Positions 8,517 to 17,187 of a stretch of 45,490 nucleotides of DNA are shown here, piece by piece. The stretch is from Legionellales bacterium. Its GTDB lineage: Bacteria > Pseudomonadota > Gammaproteobacteria > UBA1113. The notes beneath the pieces were generated by a model. That model was not told the origin of the DNA. It made no database searches and was given only the letters and a program-made list of their open reading frames with translations. The stretch is from the NCBI GenBank assembly GCA_002707205.1, contig PAMH01000032.1, forward strand, positions 15,370 through 60,859, written 5' to 3'. A program made the translations under genes and the position numbers. The stretch's first letter is position 1. Each line of letters starts with the position of its first letter.

Positions 8517-9302
8517 TTATTGAATATAATTGCATGATGTAAATTCGGTCACCATATTTTCTTTGTTATTTTTAAAAAAATCTGCAAACTTTACATTACC
8601 ATAATTAACAGTTGCTGAATAACCATAACCAATAAGTGTCAAAGGTATAGCCGATGAAACAGAAATAATTGGTGTTAAAAAACATTCAAAACTTTTTTGC
8701 AACAAATCACTATCTGTAAATTTTGCATATAAATCATTAAGATCTCCACTATATGATGTAATCAACAATGCTGTAAATAATAAAATTAAATCCTGTCTTT
8801 CTAAATAGGGTTTTAAATGTCCGAGTATTGATGCGGTTGCGGCTGAACCAAGTATTTTCACTGCAAGCTCAGCTAACTCATCATAACTATTTTCTGCTTC
8901 CGGCATTGCAGTTTGAGGTAGCGCTACAGCCAACGAAAATGGAATAAAACTAAAAAAGCTAGCACCAACTTCATAACCATACTTAGCAAGGTGTACTAAA
9001 GCTCGGGCGCCCTTTCTTTTCCAAGTATCTTGTGTGTATGCTTCACTAAGACCTTGCGCATAGTCTTTTAATGGAAATAAATTAAAAACAACTGCGGCTA
9101 CTAGATTAGCAGAGGCAAATGTACTCACATTGGAAAATGAAAATAAGTCTTCATTTGTTTCCGGCCAGTCTTTTTGCATAACCACATTTGCTAAATTAAA
9201 AGAAACAAACGCAGCTAACGTTAATACACTTGCAGTAGCTGCTTGTTGTAGTGTTTGTTTAATGCTTTGATGTTTTTCTTCAGTATAGTTATTATTCGGC
9301 AT
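8517..9302 (-). CDS. orphan membrane protein, unknown function
   Basis: A 261-residue protein I cannot assign. It has a polar N-terminus (1-20) and several hydrophobic stretches near residues 22-42, 62-76, 115-130, 150-160, 173-185 and 215-230, so it is probably polytopic. The composition is Ala/Ser/Leu-rich with no recognisable motif. It lies 26 nt downstream of glmM, in the block separating glmM from tpiA. The ribosome-binding site is weak. Confidence 0.65.
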   Translation of the reverse strand: MPNNNYTEEKHQSIKQTLQQAATASVLTLAAFVSFNLANVVMQKDWPETNEDLFSFSNVSTFASANLVAAVVFNLFPLKDYAQGLSEAYTQDTWKRKGARALVHLAKYGYEVGASFFSFIPFSLAVALPQTAMPEAENSYDELAELAVKILGSAATASILGHLKPYLERQDLILLFTALLITSYSGDLNDLYAKFTDSDLLQKSFECFLTPIISVSSAIPLTLIGYGYSATVNYGNVKFADFFKNNKENMVTEFTSCNYIQ

Positions 9303-9328
9303 ATTATTCTTATGTTTTTTTAGATATA

Positions 9329-10672
9329 TTAAACTTTGCTAACAATTGATTGAACAGTCTCCGCTAATTCTCTTGTTAATTTATTAGTGACATCCATGCA
9401 CTGACTTTCAACCATTACACGCAATAACGGTTCTGTTCCCGAGGGACGTAATAACACTCGCCCCGTATTTGCAAGTGAATCTTCAACTTGTCTCACAGCA
9501 GCATCAATTTTTGTTTGTTGCTGCGAATTAATCTGTGTTGAAATAGGAACATTAATCATACACTGTGGATATTTTTTCATTTGTTTTTTATAAGTGGCCA
9601 ATGACATTTGAGTCGCTTTTAATGCCCACAAAACAAGTAATGCTGAAACAATTCCATCCCCTGTCGTACCAAATGCTAAATGCAAAATATGGCCAGAAGC
9701 TTCACCACCCAACTGCCAATTATTGGTATGTAATTTTTCAAGGACATATCGATCTCCAACTTTGCTACGTGTAAATGGAATATTATATTTAGCAAATGCA
9801 TGCTCCATACCTAAATTAGTCATTTGCGTTCCAACAACACCGCCTTGTAATTTTTTATTCAATGTTTGATGATATGCAATGATAAATAATAATTCATCGC
9901 CATCAACAATATCTCCATTTTCATCAACCATAATAACTCTATCTGCATCACCATCAAATGCGATACCTAAATCAGCATTGTTTTTTTTAACTGCTTCTTG
10001 CAGCATGGTAGGACATGTAGAACCACACTGTGTATTAATATTTATACCATCAGGCTGATTATTAATAGAGATTACATGCATACCTAATGCTGTGAATATT
10101 GTTGGTGCTAACATAAATGCAGCACCATTGGCACAATCTAGCACCACCTTTAGATCTTTAAAGCAAATATTTTTAGGGATTATTTTTTTACAAAATTTAA
10201 TGTAGTGTTCTGTTACATTTTCCATAACAAAAGATTGCCCTAGTGCTTGAGCATCAACCACAGTTAAATTTTTCTCCAACATTTGCTCAATAGCAACTTC
10301 GTCTGCATCTGTTAATTTGTACCCATATTCAGAAAAAATTTTAATGCCATTATCTACATAAGCATTATGTGACGCACTCAACATAATTCCCGCATCGAAA
10401 TGCATGGTTCTTGTCAAATACGCAACAACGGGGGTAGGCATCACGCCCGCGGTATAAGTATCAATGCCTGCTGCTGATAAACCTGCTTGAATTGCTGTCT
10501 CTAATAGGCAACCTGAACTTCTTGTATCTTTACCAATTAAAACTTTTTTCTTATTTTGTTGAGATAATATTTGACCAATAGCCCAACCTAACTGCATCAC
10601 AAATGTTGGTGTCATTGAGGATTGTCCGACACGTCCACGGATACCATCTGTTCCAAAATATTTTTTTTCCAA
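9329..10672 (-). CDS. glmM: phosphoglucosamine mutase
   Basis: Converts glucosamine-6-phosphate to glucosamine-1-phosphate for UDP-GlcNAc, peptidoglycan and LPS synthesis; 447 residues, normal length. The N-terminal YFGTDGIRG, the phosphoserine loop GIMLSASHNAY (Ser101), the Mg-binding DGDADR and the C-terminal RPSGTEPLLRVMVE are intact. The start is TTG, giving MEKKYFGTDG, with GAGG 7 nt upstream; no ATG exists before residue 20, which is inside the fold. It follows folP by 13 nt, the conserved ftsH-folP-glmM order. Confidence 0.97.
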   Translation of the reverse strand: MEKKYFGTDGIRGRVGQSSMTPTFVMQLGWAIGQILSQQNKKKVLIGKDTRSSGCLLETAIQAGLSAAGIDTYTAGVMPTPVVAYLTRTMHFDAGIMLSASHNAYVDNGIKIFSEYGYKLTDADEVAIEQMLEKNLTVVDAQALGQSFVMENVTEHYIKFCKKIIPKNICFKDLKVVLDCANGAAFMLAPTIFTALGMHVISINNQPDGININTQCGSTCPTMLQEAVKKNNADLGIAFDGDADRVIMVDENGDIVDGDELLFIIAYHQTLNKKLQGGVVGTQMTNLGMEHAFAKYNIPFTRSKVGDRYVLEKLHTNNWQLGGEASGHILHLAFGTTGDGIVSALLVLWALKATQMSLATYKKQMKKYPQCMINVPISTQINSQQQTKIDAAVRQVEDSLANTGRVLLRPSGTEPLLRVMVESQCMDVTNKLTRELAETVQSIVSKV

Positions 10673-10685
10673 AATTATTCCTCGT

Positions 10686-11555
10686 TTAGGATTTTGTAAT
10701 GCAATCTAAGATTGCAAATGCCTGTTTAGTCTGTTCAACTTCATGTACACGAATAATATTAGCGCCGTGCTGCATACAATAAATCGCTGAAGCTAGTGAA
10801 GCTGCAGAACGCTTTTCTACAGACTGATTTAAAACATCACCTATGTATGATTTATAAGATACACCCACAAGCAAAGGATAACCAAATTGAGTAAAGTATT
10901 TAATGTTTTTTATCAATTGTAAACTTTGCTTGGCTGACTTTCCAAAACTTCCACCACCAATACCCGGATCTAAAATAATTTGCTTTGCACTCATACCTAA
11001 TTCAAGGCATACTTTTACACGCGCCAATAAAAAGTTGGACACATGTTGAATAATATCTCCGATAGGTGTTGGTCGAGTAGGCAAACCATGAGGATATTCC
11101 ATATGCATTAAACATACTGGCACTTTTAATTTTATCGCTGTTGTTAATGCATTTTCTTCTCTTAATGCTCTCACATCATTAATTAAATTTGCACCTTCAT
11201 TTACTGCCATTTCCATTACTTGCGCTTTGCTTGTATCTACGGATATCGGTATATTTGTTTCTTTACGCAACGTCTTGATAAAAGGCCGTAACATACTCAA
11301 TTCTTGGGCTAAATCAATTTGGGGGGCAGTTCCTGGATTTGTTGCTTCTGCACCAACATCAATAATATCTGCACCTTGTGTAATCAGCGATAACGCATAA
11401 TCTACTGCGGCAGAAACTGAATGAAATTTACCGATACTATTGAAAGAATTTTTTGTTAGATTAATAACACCCATAATTTTTGGTGTATTGTTGTGCAATG
11501 AAAATAGTGCCTCACATTTAGATGGTGAGGCACTTAGTGTGGAATTAGTGCTCAT
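10686..11555 (-). CDS. folP: dihydropteroate synthase, divergent
   Basis: A TIM-barrel enzyme condensing pABA with the pterin pyrophosphate in folate synthesis; 289 residues from ATG at 11555, which overlaps ftsH by 11 nt. [32 protein letters not shown] and RVHEV identify it. Several otherwise near-invariant positions differ. The pABA/sulfonamide loop TPDSFSD reads TKNSFNS (34-40), ESTRPG reads EATNPG (70-75), and SRKS reads SYKS (233-236). There is also a short Gly-rich insertion after DPGIG. It may be a functional but unusual DHPS or one with altered activity. Position between ftsH and glmM supports the name. Confidence 0.88.
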   Translation of the reverse strand: MSTNSTLSASPSKCEALFSLHNNTPKIMGVINLTKNSFNSIGKFHSVSAAVDYALSLITQGADIIDVGAEATNPGTAPQIDLAQELSMLRPFIKTLRKETNIPISVDTSKAQVMEMAVNEGANLINDVRALREENALTTAIKLKVPVCLMHMEYPHGLPTRPTPIGDIIQHVSNFLLARVKVCLELGMSAKQIILDPGIGGGSFGKSAKQSLQLIKNIKYFTQFGYPLLVGVSYKSYIGDVLNQSVEKRSAASLASAIYCMQHGANIIRVHEVEQTKQAFAILDCITKS

Positions 11556-13464
11556 TTGCCGGATGTCCAACCTCATCATCTTTTGATTGGGTATCTGTCT
11601 GACTGGTAGTACCACCATCAGTATTATTATTATCATGCCAGCCTGCAGGTGGCGTTGGCTCTTCACCAGCCATAATTTGTTTTATTTGTAACTCATCGAT
11701 AGTTTCATATTTCATTAAAGCATCTGACATCTTATGTAGCTTATCGAGATTACTCCGTAATATATCTTCTGCACGTGAATAGTTTGTATCGATAATCTTT
11801 CTTGTCTCACGATCAATTTCTTCTGCAATAGCTTCTGAAACTTCTTTGCGTTTGGTGACTGAACGGCCTAAAAATACTTCACCTTCATCTTCACCATAAA
11901 CGATTGGACCAAGCTTATCAGATAGTCCCCATCGAGTGACCATATTGCGAGCTAACTCAGTTGCTCGTTCGATATCATTTGATGCACCCGTTGTTACGTG
12001 TTCTTTACCAAAAATAATTTCTTCAGCTAAACGGCCACCAAATAAACTCGAAATCTGACTTTCTAACCGTTGCTTTGAATGGCTATAACGATCTTGCTCT
12101 GGTAAATACATGGTGACACCTAGTGCACGACCACGTGGTATAATCGTTACTTTATATACCGGATCATGTTCTGGTACAAATAATCCAACAATTGCATGTC
12201 CTGACTCATGATAAGCCGTGAGCTTTTTCTCATCATCAGTCATGACCATTGAACGTCGTTCAGCTCCCATTAAAATTTTATCTTTGGCTTTTTCAAGATC
12301 ATGCATTTCAACAATACGTTTACCCTCTCTCGCTGCGAATAAAGCTGCTTCATTTACTAAGTTAGCTAAATCCGCACCAGAAAAACCTGGCGTGCCTCGT
12401 GCAATATACTGTGGATTAACATCCTCAGCCGCAGGGACTTTTCGTAAATGTACTTTTAAAATTTGTTCACGCCCAATAATATCTGGTAATGGTACGATCA
12501 CCTGTCGGTCAAATCTTCCCGGACGAAGTAAGGCAGGATCCAATACATCTGGACGGTTCGTTGCAGCAATGACAATGACGCCCTCGTGTCCATCAAAACC
12601 ATCCATCTCAACTAAAAGTTGATTTAAGGTTTGTTCACGCTCATCATGACCACCACCTAATCCAGCTCCGCGATGACGTCCCACAGCATCAATCTCATCA
12701 ATGAAGATAATACATGGCGACTGTTTTTTTGCTTGTTCAAACATATCACGAACACGAGAAGCACCAACGCCTACAAACATTTCGACAAAGTCTGAACCAG
12801 AAATAGAAAAGAATGGAACTTTTGCTTCACCCGCGACAGCTCTTGCTAATAAGGTTTTACCAGTACCTGGAGAACCAACCATTAATACGCCTTTTGGAAT
12901 CCGGCCGCCTAGTTTCTGATATTTACTCGGATCTTTTAAATAATCAACTAACTCTTTAACTTCCTCTTTCGCTTCATCCGCACCTGCGACATCCGCAAAT
13001 GTAACTTTAATTTGATCTTCACCTAATAAACGCGCTTTACTTCGACCGAATGACATTGCGCCGCGGCCACCAGAACCGCCGCCTTGCATTTGACGTAAAA
13101 AGAAAATCCAAACCGCAAATAGTAAAATTGCAGGAAACCAACTAATAAAAATATGCAGTAATAAGCTTTGTTGCTGTGGTGGTTTACCTTCTACATTAAC
13201 GCCTTGTTTTACCAAATAAGGTAATAAACTACTATCATTTAAAGGAATATATGTAGAAAAACTTTGCTTATCTTTGGTCTCACCTGAGATAGTATCATCT
13301 TGAATGACAATATTACCTACATTTCCTTGCTGCACTTGTGACAAGAACTGAGTGTAACTCATTGGCGCCATTTGCTGATGCTTTGGACTAAAATTACTAA
13401 TCACTGAAATAAGTATGATAACAATGACTAACCATAGTAATAGATTTTTAACGGTTTCGTTCAA
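11545..13464 (-). CDS. ftsH: ATP-dependent zinc metalloprotease FtsH
   Basis: A membrane-anchored hexameric AAA+ protease that degrades misfolded membrane proteins and regulators; 639 residues. In order: TM1 (about 5-22), periplasmic domain, TM2 (about 105-125), AAA domain with Walker A GSPGTGKT (first Pro replaced by Ser), Walker [21 protein letters not shown], then the zinc site HESGH and a C-terminal helix. The start is TTG at 13464 ([12 protein letters not shown], the family N-terminus) with AGAGG 7 nt upstream; the upstream ATGs give a non-family extension. It overlaps folP. rlmE, its usual neighbour, is displaced by an accessory block. Confidence 0.97.
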   Translation of the reverse strand: MNETVKNLLLWLVIVIILISVISNFSPKHQQMAPMSYTQFLSQVQQGNVGNIVIQDDTISGETKDKQSFSTYIPLNDSSLLPYLVKQGVNVEGKPPQQQSLLLHIFISWFPAILLFAVWIFFLRQMQGGGSGGRGAMSFGRSKARLLGEDQIKVTFADVAGADEAKEEVKELVDYLKDPSKYQKLGGRIPKGVLMVGSPGTGKTLLARAVAGEAKVPFFSISGSDFVEMFVGVGASRVRDMFEQAKKQSPCIIFIDEIDAVGRHRGAGLGGGHDEREQTLNQLLVEMDGFDGHEGVIVIAATNRPDVLDPALLRPGRFDRQVIVPLPDIIGREQILKVHLRKVPAAEDVNPQYIARGTPGFSGADLANLVNEAALFAAREGKRIVEMHDLEKAKDKILMGAERRSMVMTDDEKKLTAYHESGHAIVGLFVPEHDPVYKVTIIPRGRALGVTMYLPEQDRYSHSKQRLESQISSLFGGRLAEEIIFGKEHVTTGASNDIERATELARNMVTRWGLSDKLGPIVYGEDEGEVFLGRSVTKRKEVSEAIAEEIDRETRKIIDTNYSRAEDILRSNLDKLHKMSDALMKYETIDELQIKQIMAGEEPTPPAGWHDNNNTDGGTTSQTDTQSKDDEVGHPANEH

Positions 13465-13699
13465 AAGATGACCTCTTAGACTATAAAATTTCATACCATA
13501 CAAGTATATACCCAAACGCCCCTAAAATGCGATTGATAACCTTATCTTTTTCCATGCTTTAACGTTTATCAGTACGCAATAACAAGTTATTTCTTATTTC
13601 AGAACACTCAAGCATAAACAAACTATTCGGAATAACTAGTATATATATGGGGATGATTTTGCAAATTTCTATTATTAACCTATTTTTTTACATATCCGG

Positions 13700-14254
13700 T
13701 TAAGGATTGCTATTTATAAGAGAAGTTGTACCGTAAGTCGTTCTACCTCCTGCATGGACATTATTACTATAAAATCTATAAATAGACTGATTTCCTAGAC
13801 ATAGATGACTATTACAGCTAATTACTAATCCATGAAGTAAACACAAAGCTATAAAAATACCTATACTGTAAACTAACGCAGGAATATAAAAAAAGTTATC
13901 TTTGTTCATTTGTTCAATTGAATACAAATAAGAATCACAAATTTCATTCTCGTCAGGCGTTAAATCTCCACTATTACACTGAGAATGTAATTCATGATTT
14001 AATTGATCTGCATTAACTAAATTAATAAGTGTTAGCATCAAGAAACTCAATATTGATAAAATAGCGCTCATGACAAAAGTCAAAAATATTAAACCAATAT
14101 ATTTGCAAGAAACCTCCAGTGTATAATTTCCAGTAGAACAAGTAAGTTGTCTTTGAGCTATTTCATGTTCATCAGCTTCATGTCCATTCCTTTGATTAGC
14201 TTCCACACCATGGTCGGTTATTCGAACATGTAGTAGCCCAAAAATATTAAACAT
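13700..14254 (-). CDS. two-TM cysteine-loop protein A (paralog array, last gene)
   Basis: Unrecognised, 184 residues. Hydrophilic N-terminal 50 residues, TM1 near 53-77, a loop with a two-cysteine motif (C-x12-C, then DSYLYSI), TM2 near 128-150, and a polar tail of about 35 residues. Shared features with the gene at 14844 are a C-x2-G...CK segment before TM1 and CDSYxxSI in the loop. It starts 33 nt after its upstream partner (14288-14701). The paired cysteines probably form a disulfide on the non-cytoplasmic side. Function unknown; an envelope or secreted membrane protein is the reasonable guess. Confidence 0.75.
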   Translation of the reverse strand: MFNIFGLLHVRITDHGVEANQRNGHEADEHEIAQRQLTCSTGNYTLEVSCKYIGLIFLTFVMSAILSILSFLMLTLINLVNADQLNHELHSQCNSGDLTPDENEICDSYLYSIEQMNKDNFFYIPALVYSIGIFIALCLLHGLVISCNSHLCLGNQSIYRFYSNNVHAGGRTTYGTTSLINSNP

Positions 14255-14287
14255 TTGATATATTTCGCTTCTTTTACGACTAAACTA

Positions 14288-14701
14288 TTAGATGTGATTT
14301 ATAATCCGTTGCGCTTCATCATTTTGTGATTGAGAACATAATTTATAACTACAAACACAAATATAAGTTATTGCCAATATTAAAAACACAACAACGCCAA
14401 TAACTATTGGGTTTCTATACATCCTTCCATTGCTTTCTTTATCCTGAGAATAAATTGAATAAAGTTCATCCTCACATTTCTCTAATAGTGTAGAAAATTG
14501 AGGATCGTAACACTCTGGATACAAATAATCATTGATAGCAGCTGCATGCATGCCATTTAATAGTGTTGTAATACACTCCACCATAAAACCAATCCCGAGT
14601 GAAAAAATCATGACAGCACAGAGCTGTAGATAATTAACAGCGCCGAGTACATTGAATACTCGTGAAAAAAAAGTGAAGCGGGGTCGTGTTTCATTTAGCA
14701 T
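14288..14701 (-). CDS. two-TM cysteine-loop protein B (paralog array)
   Basis: Unrecognised, 137 residues. It begins with FTFFSRVFN, matching FTFFSCVVN in the gene at 15327. TM1 lies near residues 25-47 and TM2 near 96-115. The loop carries YPEC-x11-C with LYSI after it; the 11-residue Cys spacing is identical to that of the 15327 gene. The ATG has AAGAGA 5 nt upstream. It sits 142 nt downstream of the gene at 14844 and 33 nt upstream of protein A, so it is the first gene of the second pair. Confidence 0.75.
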   Translation of the reverse strand: MLNETRPRFTFFSRVFNVLGAVNYLQLCAVMIFSLGIGFMVECITTLLNGMHAAAINDYLYPECYDPQFSTLLEKCEDELYSIYSQDKESNGRMYRNPIVIGVVVFLILAITYICVCSYKLCSQSQNDEAQRIINHI

Positions 14702-14843
14702 ATTAATCTCTTTATTATTTTATGTCTGTATTTACGTAAGCCATAAATTTAGATTCACTAACAATATTCGTTAAACAAATAAATGCTACTGACCCTTGTT
14801 AGTTTTTCAGCAATCATATTAGTTAATTCTTCGTTAAAAATTT

Positions 14844-15308
14844 CTATACTCTCAGTAAGCGTGTATGCTCTTCATTACGTGTATATTTTAAACTACATAA
14901 CACACATGCGCACAAACTAAAAAACATTGTAAGAAAACTACCTACTAAGTACAATACTGGTTGAAGATAAGAAACATTATCTCCGTTTGCCTTATCTTGA
15001 GATAAAATTGAGTTTCGATATGAATCACAAGCATCTACTTCAGCGGTTGTTAAAGAATAATTTGACGCGCCACAATTAGGATGTAAATAACGATTTTCAA
15101 TATTTGCTCGCTGAAAGTCAATTAAAATAACAAATAGGCAGACAGCTACTGAAATAATAAGTAACATTAACATCAAAAAGAATATCCAACTCCATTTACA
15201 TAGAGTTTGAGTTGACCAGCCACCGTGGCAATTAAACGTTACATAACCTTCATCTAGCTGTATATGACCTTCATCTTGCTGTTGTGGTACTCGACCGTTG
15301 AAAAACAT
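14844..15308 (-). CDS. two-TM cysteine-loop protein C (paralog array)
   Basis: Unrecognised, 154 residues from ATG at 15308; an upstream TTG would add four residues, but GAGAG sits correctly for the ATG. The N-terminus is polar and Gln/Asp-rich (QQQDEGHIQLDEG) and is followed by NCHGGWSTQTLCKW, TM1 (about 41-65), the loop HPNC-x14-C with DSYRNSI, then TM2 (about 116-140) and a charged tail. It resembles protein A around CDSY and the pre-TM1 cysteines. It starts 18 nt after its partner (15327-15761), clearly one transcript. Confidence 0.76.
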   Translation of the reverse strand: MFFNGRVPQQQDEGHIQLDEGYVTFNCHGGWSTQTLCKWSWIFFLMLMLLIISVAVCLFVILIDFQRANIENRYLHPNCGASNYSLTTAEVDACDSYRNSILSQDKANGDNVSYLQPVLYLVGSFLTMFFSLCACVLCSLKYTRNEEHTRLLRV

Positions 15309-15326
15309 AAGCACTCTCAATAATAG

Positions 15327-15761
15327 TTAAATAACAAACGGCTGGTTGTTTAATTGTGATTGCACATTTTCATGCTCTATAGACCCAGAAAAAATTTTAC
15401 AAAAACACCAAAGGCATAATGCAAATGTTAATAATCCAAAAGTCATAAAAGCATAATAGGACGATGTATTATCAAAATTTTCCTCATAATCGTCTACTAA
15501 GCTGTCATATAATGCTTGGCATTCTTCAATGAGGGGCAAACTTCCTGGTTCTTTACAAGCTGGATTAATTTGGTCTTCTATATATTTTAGATTTTTTGAT
15601 TCAACTGATGCAGCAAAAAACGCTACGCCTAGTGCAATGAATATATTAATGAGTACACATACTAAAAATTTTATTATGTCATAAGAAGATGGTCGATTTA
15701 CCACACAACTAAAAAAAGTAAATGCGCCATATCTTCTAGCTCTATGAATATCTGGAGCCAT
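15327..15761 (-). CDS. two-TM cysteine-loop protein D (paralog array, first gene)
   Basis: Unrecognised, 144 residues. A basic N-terminus with FTFFSCVVN precedes TM1 (about 29-51). The loop has NPAC-x11-C followed by LYDSL, then TM2 (about 100-123) and a short tail. Its N-terminal motif and Cys spacing pair it with protein B. A good -10 hexamer lies 33 nt upstream of the ATG on the minus strand, so this is probably the first gene of the array, read D-C-B-A. Function unknown. Confidence 0.76.
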   Translation of the reverse strand: MAPDIHRARRYGAFTFFSCVVNRPSSYDIIKFLVCVLINIFIALGVAFFAASVESKNLKYIEDQINPACKEPGSLPLIEECQALYDSLVDDYEENFDNTSSYYAFMTFGLLTFALCLWCFCKIFSGSIEHENVQSQLNNQPFVI

Positions 15762-15793
15762 TTTGCCTATTATCTTTGATTAAATTTCCGCGC

Positions 15794-15799
15794 ATTATA
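15794..15799 (-). promoter_or_regulatory. -10 element for the paralog array
   Basis: On the minus strand a perfect TATAAT, directly preceded by TG, lies 33 nt upstream of the ATG of protein D. No good -35 hexamer is seen. The predicted leader is about 25 nt. Confidence 0.42.
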
Positions 15800-15872
15800 C
15801 ATGAATTTGCAAGCTGATAAAATTTATGTCCTTAATGCCATGACGTATTGTCTCATGACAAAATAATCTCGC

Positions 15873-15901
15873 TTTACTTATGTTTAATTATTGAGCATAA
15901 T
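15873..15901 (+). promoter_or_regulatory. sigma70-like promoter for the His-rich protein gene
   Basis: TTTACT (15873-15878) and CATAAT (15896-15901) are separated by 17 nt, matching four of six and five of six consensus positions. The start codon is about 77 nt downstream. It is arranged divergently from the promoter of the paralog array. Confidence 0.42.
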
Positions 15902-15978
15902 GCTCTCATCTTAATATTTACTTAAGTATTTTTTTATAGAATTTTAAAACAACATCTTCATCATAGGAAGGAATGACA

Positions 15979-17187
15979 ATGACGAATTTACGCTTAAATA
16001 AAACCATAATGCTCACTTTAAGTTTAGGCTTACTTTTTAGCAATGAAACTTTCGCGCTTGGTAATGGGGAGCTTGGGAAAGGTAGACTCGATAATGAACA
16101 TCATTTTTCACACAGAACAGAACATCATCTACTCGCAAATAATCAAAGACATATCAACAGCACACCGCATAATGTCGGACATCATCATACAAATAATATC
16201 ACGCACACCAAAACAACAAGTTACCATCATACGCAAGTAAACACAGTGAAACAACCAAAAAAACATCATGTTACAAGTAATAAAACCGTAACAACGCACA
16301 ATAATGTTACCGTATCAAACAAGCATCATGTGCAAAATACTAAAGTTGTTCATACGAATAACGTCACAACGCATGTCTCAACCTCTGGCTCAAATGTCCA
16401 TACAGTTACGCATACAACGACAAAATATATCGCACCACAGCATCATAACAATGTTATTGTTAAGCAACCGAGTATTCACACATATTATCATGTCAATCAA
16501 CCTGTGATCATTAATAAACCAGTGAAAGTTAACCATGTTGTGGTAAATAAACCTGGCTATCATGGCTATGTGTCTCCAGTGGTTGTTCGAGAACCTGTCA
16601 TTGTGCCAACCTACCATGGCTATCATTACTACGATGATTATCATGATAATGATGTTAATGATTTCTTGGCGGTTGCTTTAGGCATTTCATTAATTGGTAA
16701 TGTTGCGCAATATGCATCAGCTAATAGCCACAGCCACAGTAGTTCAACAACAAGCACAAGCAGCGCTAATACTCAAACCACAGTGCCTGTGCCATATGCT
16801 GTTCCAGCAAGTTCAAGTGGAAAAACAACGGCATCTGCTACCACACAGCCTGTTTATGTGACGGTAAACACAACGGTTGATGCAACCACGCCTGCAACTA
16901 ATACCAAGGACGCAGCCACCACCAATACGACGTCTACAACAACCGCAACAACACCAGAAACCACAGATAATCAATTATCAGCTTCTGATAGTGCAGCAAA
17001 TACTAACCAACAAGCTGCAGCGACAACAGAAGAGGCAAGTCAATCAGCAAATGCCCAAGCAACAAGTTCAACGACAGCGGCTAATGATAATACGCCAGCT
17101 ACAGAGAATAACAACGCCGTCGCTACTGCTGCCGACAATAATTCTAATACACAGCAAACAAGTACTACAGCGCAACAGGCTGCTTAA
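15979..17187 (+). CDS. secreted His/Asn/Thr-rich low-complexity protein
   Basis: A 402-residue protein. An N-terminal signal peptide (about residues 1-26, NKTIMLTLSLGLLFSNETFA) is followed by a His/Asn/Thr-rich region (about 30-170) with many HH pairs, a Val/Pro/Tyr-rich stretch, then a compact hydrophobic segment (DNDVNDFLAVALGISLIG, about 220-240). A long Ser/Thr/Ala/Gln tail ends it. The His density suggests metal binding; that is inference. ATG at 15979 is preferred over 15973 because AGGAAGG is 7 nt upstream of it. It converges on rlmE with a 4-nt overlap. Not recognised as a named family. Confidence 0.75.
   Translation: MTNLRLNKTIMLTLSLGLLFSNETFALGNGELGKGRLDNEHHFSHRTEHHLLANNQRHINSTPHNVGHHHTNNITHTKTTSYHHTQVNTVKQPKKHHVTSNKTVTTHNNVTVSNKHHVQNTKVVHTNNVTTHVSTSGSNVHTVTHTTTKYIAPQHHNNVIVKQPSIHTYYHVNQPVIINKPVKVNHVVVNKPGYHGYVSPVVVREPVIVPTYHGYHYYDDYHDNDVNDFLAVALGISLIGNVAQYASANSHSHSSSTTSTSSANTQTTVPVPYAVPASSSGKTTASATTQPVYVTVNTTVDATTPATNTKDAATTNTTSTTTATTPETTDNQLSASDSAANTNQQAAATTEEASQSANAQATSSTTAANDNTPATENNNAVATAADNNSNTQQTSTTAQQAA

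Noticed and set aside
12218-12622. A 134-codon plus-strand ORF inside ftsH
   Set aside because: It is the antisense shadow of the highly conserved AAA/protease region, with no ribosome-binding site and a composition typical of a complementary frame.
13640-13660. CCCCATAT on the minus strand upstream of ftsH, resembling a sigma-32 -10 element
   Set aside because: No matching -35 (CTTGAA) is found 13-17 nt upstream and the distance to ftsH is almost 190 nt; a chance match in AT-rich DNA is likely.
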